Assembly (NCBI RefSeq): GCF_910592395.1
Contig: NC_088319.1
Span: 3,782,001-3,846,000, forward strand
Direction of reading: 5' to 3'
DNA from: Lineus longissimus
Taxonomy: Eukaryota > Nemertea > Pilidiophora > Heteronemertea > Lineidae
Length of the DNA stretch: 64,000 nucleotides
Under the pieces are notes generated by a model that was not told the DNA's origin, ran no database searches, and saw nothing but the letters and a program-made list of their open reading frames with translations. Shown here one piece after another: positions 43,501 to 54,500 of this stretch (positions are counted from its first letter, which is position 1; each line of letters starts with the position of its first letter). The translations under genes were made by a program, and so were the position numbers.

Positions 43501-45402
43501 TAAAAATGGGGAGTTTTGAACGGCCCGGTTAAAACCTAAGGCGGGAATAAGCTTCCATTGATTTAAGTGTTAGGAGTTTCGAGTTCCCCTCAGGTAGTCG
43601 ATTTATGTAGCGGATGAGCTCCATGAGAAGTAATCACCAATTAATTTTTTTTAGCCCTTTCACCTGGTCTAAATATTAAAGATTTGTGCCGTGACTGGAT
43701 CTCTTTAAAAGTGGCTTGTATGTTCAATCTGGAAGTTCTCTAAGATCACACCATGGAGAGTCACTATTAAGACTGCTGCATTTGGAAATTGCGAGATGCA
43801 CGCTTCACAGTCAGACCGTCTTCAGTGAGGAAGTCGGCCGGCCTAGGGCGTTCTGCAGAGAGTTTCACTGAGGTGATGAATTGCCTGAATCTGCTCCCTT
43901 ATGTGTACAATGTATTTAGACTTCCTTTAAAGCCCTCGTAAGTCTCAGTTAACTATTTCCACCAGTTGTAGTATAATCTGCTTTCTTCGTAAATCCTTGA
44001 TTTCTCCATTTTTCCGTATCTTGCAGTCCCCCCCTCCTTCATCGACTTAAGTCTCAGTTATCTATTTCAACCAGTTGTAGTCTTCTCTGCTTTCTTCGTA
44101 AATCTCCATTTGTTGGTATCTTGTAGTCCCCCCCCCCCCTCCTTCAAGGACTTTAAAATGAAGTTGTTTAATCTTGGGTACATGCGAAGTATGATCATCA
44201 GTGAAAACCCTGACCTCAAGGAAGAGAGGCTCGAATTAATACTGGCTGTCGCAGAGTTCGTGCAAAGAGTTGGGTTTAAGGAATTCATAACCAAAACTGC
44301 CAGGGTGGAGCCAACATTTCAGCTCCCCCTGAGCGGTTTTGATGAGACAATCAATTCCGACAGTGAGGTATCAAATTTAAAATTTCTCAAAATTAAACAA
44401 CATTAAATGTGGTTTCAAATCTTTTTGACAGCTTCCACATTTTGCACCAACCCAAGCAATTATGGTTGCCTAACCATAGCCGCTAAATCCAAAACAAGGC
44501 TTTGTTTGCACATGCATGTAGTGCATTAACACTGTAAAGGGTGGTTTGTTCTAAATCGAGGTACATGTATTTTAGAATCTAGGTTAACACATATGATGGC
44601 CAGCAGTAATTTGTGTAGCCCTCCTTGAGACTTGTCTTGGGTGTGATGTCTTACCATCTTATATTTTGTTATTTGTGAGGGTCCTAAAGATTCTGATTGA
44701 TGTATGCTTAAATAATCGCAGTGGACATCGATTGATTTTTCCTGAATATCAGGAGCTGTTGCTGTTAATAATAACTGATGCCATGAATTGTGTTGGAATC
44801 GTTCCTCTTCTCCACTTTCTCATCTAAATGGAGTGACGTGTTTTTGTAAATTTTATATTTTTATACTTAGGGACGAGGTCATGATAATGTGTATGTTCCT
44901 TGACCAGTCTACGCTATGAGTTTGCTGTTACAAAGGGGGTGGGCTTGGCGTGCTGATGAAATCGGGGTCTGTTCATAAAATGATTTGTTTGTGGTTCCAA
45001 TGAATTAACATGTATGGTTATGTCTTCTTTCGGCATTGTAATAATTCAGAAGTGGTGAAATACGTTTTCGTTGAGAAATACGTGTACATGTAAATACGTT
45101 TACATGTAAATACGTGTACATGTAAATATGTTTACATGTAAATACGTGCACATGTAAATACGTGCACATGTAAATACGTGCACATGTAAATACGTGTACA
45201 TGTAAATACAGTCATGTACATGTAAATATGTGTACATGTAAATACATGTACATGTAAATATGTGTACATGTAAATGTGTGTACATGTAAATACATGTACG
45301 TGTTATACACTTGGCTGGTTTTGGTTTTAGCGCGACTTGGATCTTGAAAGAGAAATTGACAAGGCGTTATTGTTGGTAAAAACAATTTTTCTTAACTTCT
45401 GA
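40525..45402 (+). CDS. candidate spliced gene of unknown family, 3' exons
   Basis: Three exon-like segments fit together: 40,525-40,585 (acceptor TCTCTTTTTGCAG, donor GAGGTAAGA), 44,127-44,367 (acceptor ATCTTGTAG, donor GAGGTATCA) and 45,331-45,402 (acceptor GGTTTTGGTTTTAG, stop TGA). Joined in phase they give a proline/serine/glutamine-rich stretch (THPPSSQSQPP, SPPPPS). A charged, probably helical domain follows (GYMRSMIISENPDLKEERLE, LILAVAEFVQ, LPLSGFDETINSDSE). The end is DLDLEREIDKALLL plus a short tail. I do not recognise the family. AATAAA signals occur near 45,888 and 45,999. The gene could be an independent neighbour of TARDBP or, less likely, alternative 3' exons of it. No start codon or 5' exon was found. 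Confidence 0.4.
41122..41225. mobile_element. ACTAGTAAATGCTTTTA hairpin element, diverged single copy
   Basis: AAAGACTAGCAAATGCTTTT at the left and AGTAAAAGCATTTGCTCGAC at the right form a stem. It is homologous to 49,417-49,540 and to the tandem array at 56,985. Confidence 0.7.
43474..43564. repeat. TTAAAGGAAACCTATAGTG repeat fragment
   Basis: TTAAAGGAAACCTATAGTG followed by ACTTATA-like bases, then GGTTAAAACCTAAGGCGGG. It matches 20,757-20,855 in inverse orientation. The second terminus is not clear. Confidence 0.5.
43945..44130. repeat. direct duplication of an intron 3' end
   Basis: A segment of about 100 bp beginning TAAGTCTCAGTTA and ending in a C-run after TCTTGCAG is repeated at about 44,047-44,140, where it ends TCTTGTAG. 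Each copy supplies a polypyrimidine tract and an AG acceptor; the second directly precedes the candidate exon at 44,127. Confidence 0.75.
45067..45303. repeat. 16-bp minisatellite, TACATGTAAATACGTG
   Basis: About fifteen copies of a 16-bp unit (variants TACATGTAAATATGTG and CACATGTAAATACGTG). The array ends about 25 bp before the acceptor at 45,330 of the candidate gene. The repetitive frame on the minus strand is an artefact. Confidence 0.9.
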
Positions 45403-45730
45403 AACGTTCTTGTTGAGAGAAAACAAGATGAGGAACACCCGAATCGATCTTCAAGTTATTTGTTGAACAGACCCCAAGAATGTAAATATAACTGCCTTTT
45501 GGCTGGTACTCTAGTGTCATTTTGAGGTCTGGTTTTATCAAATTTGAATCTAAATTGCCTTCAAAACACTGTTGACTGAGGTACACATGGAAAATATTTT
45601 CTACTTTTCTGATGTCGCAGCAATCATTTATCTGTCTCAAATAACACTAGGTACTTGCAGTGTGACTTGTATAATATGATTGTGTTATAAGATTATGCTT
45701 TGATGTTGTTGGGATTGAGAATAGTATTCT

Positions 45731-45775
45731 TAAAGGGACTGTAGTTGTTCTTTGGTTTCAATATAGTCCCTTTAA
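45731..45775. mobile_element. tiny TTAA-type MITE remnant
   Basis: TTAAAGGGACTGTA and TATAGTCCCTTTAA face each other across about 17 bp, which resembles an extreme internal deletion of the 2,479-type family. Confidence 0.55.
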
Positions 45776-46148
45776 TGTAGAGTTTAGCTCCGTGAGTGAA
45801 AGTTCCTGGTAGATGTGGAATGAAAGGATTGTTTTGCTTTGTGAGATTGCGATGTACAATGTATGATTATGAAATAAGTATTTTATTGAATAAACTTCTT
45901 TTGTTGTCTAAAAATACTTTTCCTGTGCATTCTTTCTGTGATGTGGTTCTGGCCATGAAGTGTGTAAATGTAGAGGGTTAAGGTGTTCAGACCTGTTAAT
46001 AAACTAACTTTTATTCATGGGGGCTTGTCCAAAATTCCAACGGCATGTAATGTGGGACACACTTTATGGTCATCTCCAGCAAAGACAACCTCTGCACTGA
46101 AAATATTTTCATTCTTTGACAGTATTTGCCTCGGAATGGCTTCCAAAA

Positions 46149-47640
46149 GTATCGATGCTTGGAATCACCAGACTGATCGTCCTTCACTGAGACTGGTAGT
46201 GACAGTGCATACTGTCTCTATAAGGACCAGTTGTATCGATGCTTGGAATCACCAAGACTGATTGTCCTACACTGGGACTGGTTGTGACAGTGCATGCTGT
46301 CTCTATAAGGACCAGTTGTATCGATGCTTGGAATCACAAAGACTGATTGTCCTTCACTGGGACTGGTAGTGACAGTGCATACTGTCTCTATAAGGACCAG
46401 TTGTATCGATGCTTGGAATCACCAAGACTGATTGTCCTTCACTGGGACTGGTAGTGACAGTGCATGCTCTCTCTATAAGGGCCAGTTGTATCGATGCTTG
46501 GAATCACCAAGACTGATTGTCCTACACTGGGACTGGTAGTGACAGTGCGTACTGTCTCTTTAAGGACCATTTGTATCGATGCTTGGAATCGCCAAGACTG
46601 ATTGTCCTTCACTGGGACTGGTAGTGACAGTGCATGCTGTCTCTATAAGGACCAGTTGTATCAATGCTTGGAATCACCAAGACTGATTGTCCTTCACTGA
46701 GACTGGTAGTGACAGTGCATGCTGTCTCTATAAGGACCAGTTGTATCGATGCTTGGAATCACCAAGACTGATTGTCCTTCACTGAGACTGGTAGTGACAG
46801 TGCATGCTGTCTCTATAAGGACCAGTTCTATTGATGCGTGGAATCGCCAAGACTGATTGTCCTTCACTGAGACTGGTAGTGACAGTGCATGCTGTCTCTA
46901 TAAGGACCAGTTCTATTGATGCGTGGAATCGCCAAGACTGATTGTCCTTCACTGAGACTGGTAGTGACAGTGCATGCTGTCTCTATAAGGACCAGTTGTA
47001 TCGATGCTTGGAATCACCAAGACTGATTGTCCTTCACTGAGACTGGTAGTGACAGTGCATGCTGTCTCTATAAGGACCAGTTGTATCGATGCTTGGAATC
47101 ACCAAGACTGATTGTCCTTCACTGAGACTGGTAGTGACAGTGCATGCTGTCTCTATAAGGACCAGTTGTAAAGATGCTTGGAATCACCAAGACTGATCGT
47201 CCTTCACTGAGACTGGTAGTGACAGTGCATGCTGTCTCTATAAGGACCAGTTGTATCGATGCATGGAATCATCAAGACTGATTGTCCAACACTGAGACTG
47301 GTTGTGACAGTGCATGCTGTCTCTATAAGGACCAGTTGTATCGATGCTTGGAATCTCCTTCACTGAGACTGGTAGTGACAGTGCATGCTGTCTCTATAAG
47401 GACCAGTTGTATCGATGATTGGAATCACCAAGACTGATTGTCCTTCACTGGGACTGGTAGTGACAGTGCATACTGTCTCTATAAGGACCAGTTGTATCGA
47501 TGCTTGGAATCTCCTTCACTGAGACTGGTAGTGACAGTGCATGCTCTCTATCAGGACCAGTTGTATCGATGCTTGGAATCACCAAGACTGATTGTCCTAC
47601 ACTGTGACTGGTTGTGACAGTGTCTCCTAGACTGATTGTG
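46149..47640. repeat. 85-bp satellite, about 17 copies
   Basis: The unit reads GATGCTTGGAATCACCAAGA, then CTGATTGTCCTTCACTGAGA, then CTGGTAGTGACAGTGCATGC, then TGTCTCTATAAGGACCAGTT. Most units differ by a few changes. Some carry internal deletions (about 47,355 and 47,512), and the last decays at 47,620-47,640. It shares GACTGGTTGTGACAG with the 1,264-1,960 satellite. Confidence 0.95.
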
Positions 47641-47889
47641 CTTCAGTCTGGTTGTGTAGTGCTTGTTATAACTTTGGCTGATCCTTTACAGAATCAAACC
47701 GGTTGAAATCACAACAACTCACTCTGACAATGTGATTCATAATTTATTTCTTTAAAATACTCTACCTATAGATAAAGATTTCAGATGCAAAATCCACCGA
47801 ATCTTTTGACATGATCACTATGGGATCTTTGAGGTTTTGCATTGAAACAGATGGGTATTCAGATCCCATTACATCAATTACCTCATTTT
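47641..47889. other. unique sequence between satellite and transposon
   Basis: No recognisable feature. Confidence 0.4.
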
Positions 47890-49027
47890 TTAACCCCTTG
47901 AGGATGGTATTTTTTGGGCTTCATTACCCCCGAACGGGATTATTTTGGGGCTATACCATTCTTTTAGTTAGCTACTAATATGATGAATGAAATGGCCAGG
48001 GCCATTGTGCTCACCTCATGTGGAGGAAAGATGGATAAAGAGCATGGTCTTGTGTCATGTAGTGTTAGGTTTGATGTAGGTCCAAGCAATTACAATTTCC
48101 CCAAAATGGCCAATTTACAGTACATTCGACCTCTGTGACCTTGAAAAGTAGGTCAAATCAAAGAAGACCCGGGTGACACATTGAATGGTTGTTAGAATTA
48201 GATGTACCTATGATATAAAATTGGTGCCAATCGGGCAAGTCATTACTAGGAATAATGGCATTTTGAAGAATTTAGGATTTGGCCCCCTCCCTGGAGGCCA
48301 AACGGCAAATCAGATCGCACCAAACTTCGGTACCTGAGATCACCTGACCAAGGGGTACATGTGTACTTAATTTGTGATCAATAGTCATTGCAGTTAAGAA
48401 ACGTGCCATAGTAACGGCCTGACGGCGAATTTACGCCATTTGACCTCTGTGACCTTGACAAGAAGGTCAAATTAAAAACCTGTGTGACATATACTGTATG
48501 GTGGTTAGATGTACCCATGATATCAAATTGGTGGCAATCGGGCAAGAAGTTAAGGAATAATCACATTTTTAAGGTTTTTGGATTTTGCCCCCCTCGTGGT
48601 CAAGTGGTGAATCATATTGGACCAAACTTTGGTCCCTGAGATCACCTGACTAAAGGGGTAAATGTGTACCAAATTTGGTATCAATAGTCATTGCAGTTTA
48701 GAAACGTGCCATCGTTACATCCTAACGGCTAATTTACACCATTTGACCTCTGTGACCTTGAAAAGGAGGTCAAATCAAAAACCCGGAGGATATATGATGC
48801 ACCTTTGCTAGAAGTACCTACCATATTTTTTTCAAAATTTCCCGACTACTATTAAGGGAGATATTGCATATTTTCACTTTTAACGTTTGGCCCCCTGGTG
48901 GCCAAACCATGAAACGAATCGGACCGAAACTTGGTCTCCCAGGTGTCATTACATAAGGGTACATGTGTACCAAGTTTCAACTCAATAGCTCTAACAGTTA
49001 CGAAACGTGCCCTGCTAACGGACGACG

Positions 49028-49084
<57 letters not shown>

Positions 49085-49199
49085 TACGACGACGACGGAC
49101 GACGGACGCCACGGTATGGGATAAGCTCACCTCTGCTAAGAGGTGAGCTAAAAAGGCATCATTTTGCAAATTAGTCGCCAACCATCATCAAGGGGTTAA
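47890..49199. mobile_element. 1.3-kb TTAA-flanked element with internal ~305-bp repeats
   Basis: TTAA then CCCCTTGAGGATGG at the left and CCATCATCAAGGGG then TTAA at the right. Inside are three diverged units of about 305 bp, each with a TTTGACCTCTGTGACCTTG block (about 48,125, 48,439 and 48,742) and a TTGGTGSCAATCGGGCAAG-type block. A (GAC)n run follows at 49,018-49,108, then a short inverted repeat (AGCTCACCTCTGC / AGAGGTGAGCT). No transposase is seen. Confidence 0.75.
49018..49108. repeat. (GAC)n trinucleotide repeat
   Basis: About 24 GAC units with ACGGACG edges, inside the TTAA-flanked element. Polyarginine frames on both strands are artefacts of the triplet. Confidence 0.95.
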
Positions 49200-51554
49200 G
49201 AATGGCCTTCAGCAGCTTTTGCACCAGAAATTCATTGCATACATTTATTCTTTACACATACTAGTATAGATAAGTTTTTTTAAATAGAAAATGGGCTCAA
49301 ACTGCTGCACAAGAAGCAAGGTGGGAAACACAGTCTTCAATCGAAGACAATCTTATTTGATTCGTGAGTGATTTCACTCATGCATAACTAATCGTTCAGA
49401 CAGACAGGGCTGACAATGGCTGATATTTATAAAAGACTAGTAAATGCTTTTACTTGAAACTTCATGTACATTTACACTAGCCATCTCTGTAGAAAACTGT
49501 AGTAAAAGCATTTACTAGTCTTTATAAATATTAGCCATTGTATTATGTAAGTATCTGTCACCCCTTCCATTTACCTGATAAACTACAATGAGGAACCTGC
49601 ACAACAAAACCTGCCAATAGGAGGCCCTGCAGGCAAGTGGACCATGGTTGTAATCATCATCATCATTGTATAAGGCCTTGTTGGCCTGTTGAGAAAACCA
49701 TTTCCCAGTCAATGATGATTGAATATTCATCCCTTGATTACTCTTCATGGGGAAATAGCACCAAAGATGTTGTTTTATTGGTCCTTAAATCTATTTTGAT
49801 GAGTTTTAGGAAGAAAATCAACAAAACTTAATAATTTTGATGGAAAATGCACTGGAAGTGTACCTTTTAGTACTGGTGCTGCCATCTGGATTTTTAGTTC
49901 TGCAGGTTCCTCATTACAACGAGTGAAATTAGATATGCGTGAGTGATATCTCATACAGATAAAATAATAGCCAAATGAACTAAAATGTCTTTGGGAACTT
50001 CGTCTCCAAGTTGCAACGGTTCTGGTACTAAACCTACTGATTTTGTACTTTTTTACCGAATTTCCCACACGAAAGAATATTGCGTATATGGTAGTCCCAA
50101 TTCATTGATGCAGGATATTTAAATACTTTTAATGGAATGTTAATTTCTTATTACAATCGGGGTCTCCAATCTCCCAAGAGGATCCTGCCTCAAGGAAGAA
50201 AGTGACCAATTTGAAAATAAATAGATTCAATGCGACAGGATTATAAGTAGAGGACAAAAAAAATAAGTCAACGCTGGCTCTGTGCTTGGACAGTGATACA
50301 ATATACACTCAAGTGAGCAGCAGCAGTGTAATAAAGTCAAGCTTGCATAAGTCTTAAGTAATCGGGACCAGTAATTTTAATTGGAGCTATGCAAAATTTG
50401 ACAAGTGCTTTTTTGAGTTGACTCAAGAGAGGGATTGGTTGTAGACCAAGGTTGATCACATTTTCTCTTCCTGAACAAGACAAGTGTCCTCAGTGACGTT
50501 CTAGTGTATATGTAATCCTAACAATAGCCCAATAAGGGTTTTCAAGCCTTCTCTGCAGCTGGGAAACATGATTTGGCCAACTTGATCTCTCCCATCCTAA
50601 GGTTCTTGGTAGGTCATGTTTACCCACTGAGCTCTTATACTCTGCGCTACCAATGATACTTCTGTATACATTTTACGTCATATCCTGTGGGTTTTTTACT
50701 TGCTTGTGTAGCTCTATGCTATTGACTGCAATTTTTTGTCAAAAACCTCTGCATGGAAAGGGTTAACAACCTCTATGGCTACCAAATCAATTGACCAAAA
50801 TCGACAATATTGTCAACTCTTTCCGAGCATATCCCTGCATCATATGGAGTCTCGAGAATGTGTTTTAATACAATCCCCGATCATGGCCAAAAAGGGTCAT
50901 CAACTGTTGAAATAAGTGCCATTGTTCAATGGATTTATAGTCTAATGCCGTCATTTTCGTTTGGGGATTGTAAATTTTAACCGATTCTTCTCACAAAAAA
51001 AAGCGTCAGTCATAATTTAAGCTTCAGTTGCTCAACAACTGTTCAAGACAAGAAAAGGACAAGTCATCACAGCTAAAATAACCCAATATACACAGTATAT
51101 GAATAAGTCTGACAGATATTTAACAAGAAAGCAAAAATCTACGAAAAATTAACAAATGCTGCAGTCATTGTTTTGAAAATAGTGTGACTGAGTGTACTTA
51201 TAAAATGTTTTTCATATTTGCATGGTACATTCTCTTATTTTCGGAAGGAATGCTTATTCAAGTAAAACTGATCCCGTCAAGTACCCTGCAAGTACTTATC
51301 AACAAAGTCAATTCCTTTTGAATCTAGCAGTGTTACACAATGGCATGAATTTGTTAGGACAGCATCATCATGGTCACGTGTCTAGGTGTCATGAGATTTG
51401 CCAGACGTATTTGAAAGGAACCCCACATTCGCCGTTTTGTACTACTTTGATTCACTCCTAGAAGCTTAATCAAAGCCACTGATCGGTGGTGGTACGTGAC
51501 AACTATGGAATCATTACATCTCTTCATCACGAGGGCAGTCATCTGTTGTTCTAT
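49200..51554. other. downstream flank of CEP104, no gene recognised
   Basis: Contains one ACTAGTAAATGCTTTTAC hairpin copy at 49,417-49,540. The rest has no recognised coding sequence. The region immediately below 51,555 should hold the CEP104 3' UTR, but I saw no clear AATAAA on the minus strand within the first few hundred bases. Confidence 0.4.
49417..49540. mobile_element. ACTAGTAAATGCTTTTAC hairpin element, single copy
   Basis: GGCTGATATTTATAAAAGAC at the left and GTCTTTATAAATATTAGCC at the right, with inner arms AGTAAATGCTTTTACT and AGTAAAAGCATTTACT. It is the unit that is tandemly repeated at 56,985-57,474. Confidence 0.85.
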
Positions 51555-54500
51555 CTACCGACGTGCGGTTGTCCTCGGCTTGGGTAGATTCGACCGTCCC
51601 TTGGTCGGTTGTGATTTAGCTCCACCGCTTGGTTTAGCTGAAAGATGAAGGAAAGAATATCGACCTGAAACCTGGTGAATCATGACACCTTCCTGCTGCC
51701 CTCAGGGATGCCAATAAGCTAAAGGCAAAAAGTCTGAAACATTTTTCTTGCAAATATCTTGTCCTTTTTAATACAGTATATGTGACCCTCCATAACAAAA
51801 TGAGTCGCATGTCGCTCTGAGCTTGACAGGTTGAGACAGACTGGTTGTTCATTTCACTATTGTCTGCCTTTTGTGAAATCGGAGCATGTCAATTTCTTCC
51901 ATTATATTCTGGTGCATTTCAGGCTCATCTTCTGTGCGACATGCGACTCATTTTGCCGTGGTGTGTCTCATATATGTGACCCGCTCTACCAAAACTAGGC
52001 GCTTGTCGCATCTAAACTTGACAGGTTGATACGGACTTGTTGTTCATTTCCCTATTGTAGACCTTTTGTGAAATGTGACCAAATCAGTTTGTAATAGATT
52101 TCACAAAAGGTCTACAATAGGAAAATGAACAACAAGTCCGTATCAACCTGTCGAGTTCAGATGCGACAAGCGCCTAGTTTTGGTAGAGCGGGTCACATAT
52201 ACACTTGCACAAAAAAAACGCTAAAATGCTTATTATGGGTCCGATTTTGAAAATGCAGGGATCCACAGACTTGAGACAGAGAAGTTTTCATTTCAGCCAT
52301 CAAACTTAGCATTCACAAAGAGGAAAAAGTCTGAACTCCGCCTAAAATTGGAAATTTGACATCCCTGTGCCCTCCAACACAGCTCTTTCACAACAAATAA
52401 TGACATCTCCAGTCAAATGCATGAAACATGAATCGTGCCAAAATTTCAATCTCAACTTTCTGATGTTAGCTTTTGTTTCAAGTCACTTCAGAACTCAACT
52501 GCTGAGAATTTCGCTTCAAAACAGTGGACATTTTCTGCTCATCAATACTGCAAAAATCTATAAATTTTTTGTTTAAATCTAAATTATATTTTGGTGAATT
52601 ACAAACTTTCTTTCCGTTTTCAAATAAAAACAAATTATTATTTTGGGATTTTTATTTTCGTGAATTCAAGATTATTTGAGAAATCTACAAAATTAAACAG
52701 TAGCAGAAATTTGGCAGTTCATAGATCGTTACGAGTACCTTTATTCCCTCCTTTGTTTTTCTCCAAGGCCATAACTCGGCGAGGATTCTGCTTACAGCCC
52801 ATTTGACCCATCAAGTGGTCCTTCCAGCCGTCCTCTCCTGAATCAATGTTCTCATGACACAGTGGACAGTGGTTCAGACCCTTCTTAGCAGCTGAAAGAT
52901 GAATGAATGAATGAATATAAGAATTTCTATAGCGCCTGAATTAAAAGAAAAACTGAAATTCTCAGGCGCTTTACAAAGCAAAACACTCCCTGAAAAGGTG
53001 TTGTTTCAGGAGAGTTTTGAAAATGTCTATGGAACCAGCAAGCCTGATGTTGGAAGGTAGCTGGTTCCATAGAACCGGTGATGACTTGTAAAAAGAACGG
53101 TCACCAAAGGTTTTGCACTTAGTGCGAGGGACCACCAAAGTTGGAGCAATAACAGAGCGGAGATGGTAGGTGGAATGGTGCCTCAGTCTGACCATATCAC
53201 ACAGGTACGCAGGTGCGACTCCATGTATTGCCTTATATGTAAATAAAAGCACTTTGAAAACAATCCTGTATTTAACAGGAAGCCAATGGAGTCGCATGAG
53301 AACCGGTGTGATACGATAGACAGGATTCATTTCAACTTGATTGCCTTTAAAGTGATACTATGATGTGATTTACAACTTTGCGGAAATACGTCCGTTTTTA
53401 ATTGTTGATCACAAATGTAAAGCTCAAATTTTCCATTTTTGATTAGATTTACTATAAAATCACTGAATGTAAACCAACGCGACCGCGAAAATGTTCATGT
53501 TGTGACGTCATCAACGAAAACGGTATCGAAGCGAGCCGTCCGGGCGGGATTAAACCATCAATTTCTAGAAAATGTGCATTTCGATTCGAAAACCTTACCG
53601 ATTTATGAGAAAGTGACGTAGTCATTTGTCAAAACATCATATGGTGAAATTTGACACAAGTAACCCTTCAACCTGTTAACCGCGTTATTTTTTATTTGTT
53701 AACCGCGTCACATTGCGTAATTAATAAGTTGACACATGCACATCCTCATCTAACAGCTGCTTCGTCTTGCATGCATGCCATGATTCAGCTCAAAAACTGG
53801 TGTCAGTGGCGGCCCGTAGTGTTCTGAAACTCAACTACACTGTGCTGACGATCTTAGGGGATTCCCATCGAGTTTCTGAGTGTTGCCTGGGCTTAGGTGA
53901 GTCACAAACATAGGACGCCATATAACGTCTTACGCAACGCACAGCCTTTAGGCCAGGACGTCATATGCAGTTAACAAGTTAAACGATATGTTTATTATTA
54001 TTTGCAGCAGTTTATTAAAGGTTCAAAACTGCTGTTATGTGTCATATGGTACATGTATCAAAGAGTGCATTTAGCATTTTTAGCCTAATTTGAATGAGCG
54101 GATGTGGATATGGAGTAAAAAGGGGATCGGGGACACCAATTCAAATTCAAAGATTGTCACGGTTGGTGCTTCTTCCGGGCTTTGACGTTCAAATGTGACT
54201 TGCTCTACCAAAACTAGGCGCTTGTCGCATCTGAACTCGACAGGTTGATACGGACTTGTTGTTCATTTCCCTATTGTAGACCTTTTGTGAAATCTATTAC
54301 AAACTGATTTGGTCACATTTCACAAAAGGTCTACAATAGGGAAATGAACAACAAGTCCGTATCAACCTGTCAAGTTTAGATGCGACAAGCGCCTAGTTTT
54401 GGTAGAGCGGGTCACAAATAAGGTTTCAAAACTTGTTTTAAAATACGATGATTGGATTTCGTTCGCACTGTTCGTTATTTTCAGTTTAGACCGTCAGTAA

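Noticed and set aside
45100-45285. Tyrosine/histidine-rich repetitive minus-strand frame
   Set aside because: Translation of the 16-bp TACATGTAAATACGTG minisatellite.
46149-47640. CRISPR-like regularly spaced repeat array
   Set aside because: The whole 85-bp unit repeats without variable spacers and the DNA is eukaryotic; it is a satellite.
48852-49181. Polyarginine frames on both strands
   Set aside because: Produced by the (GAC)n triplet repeat.
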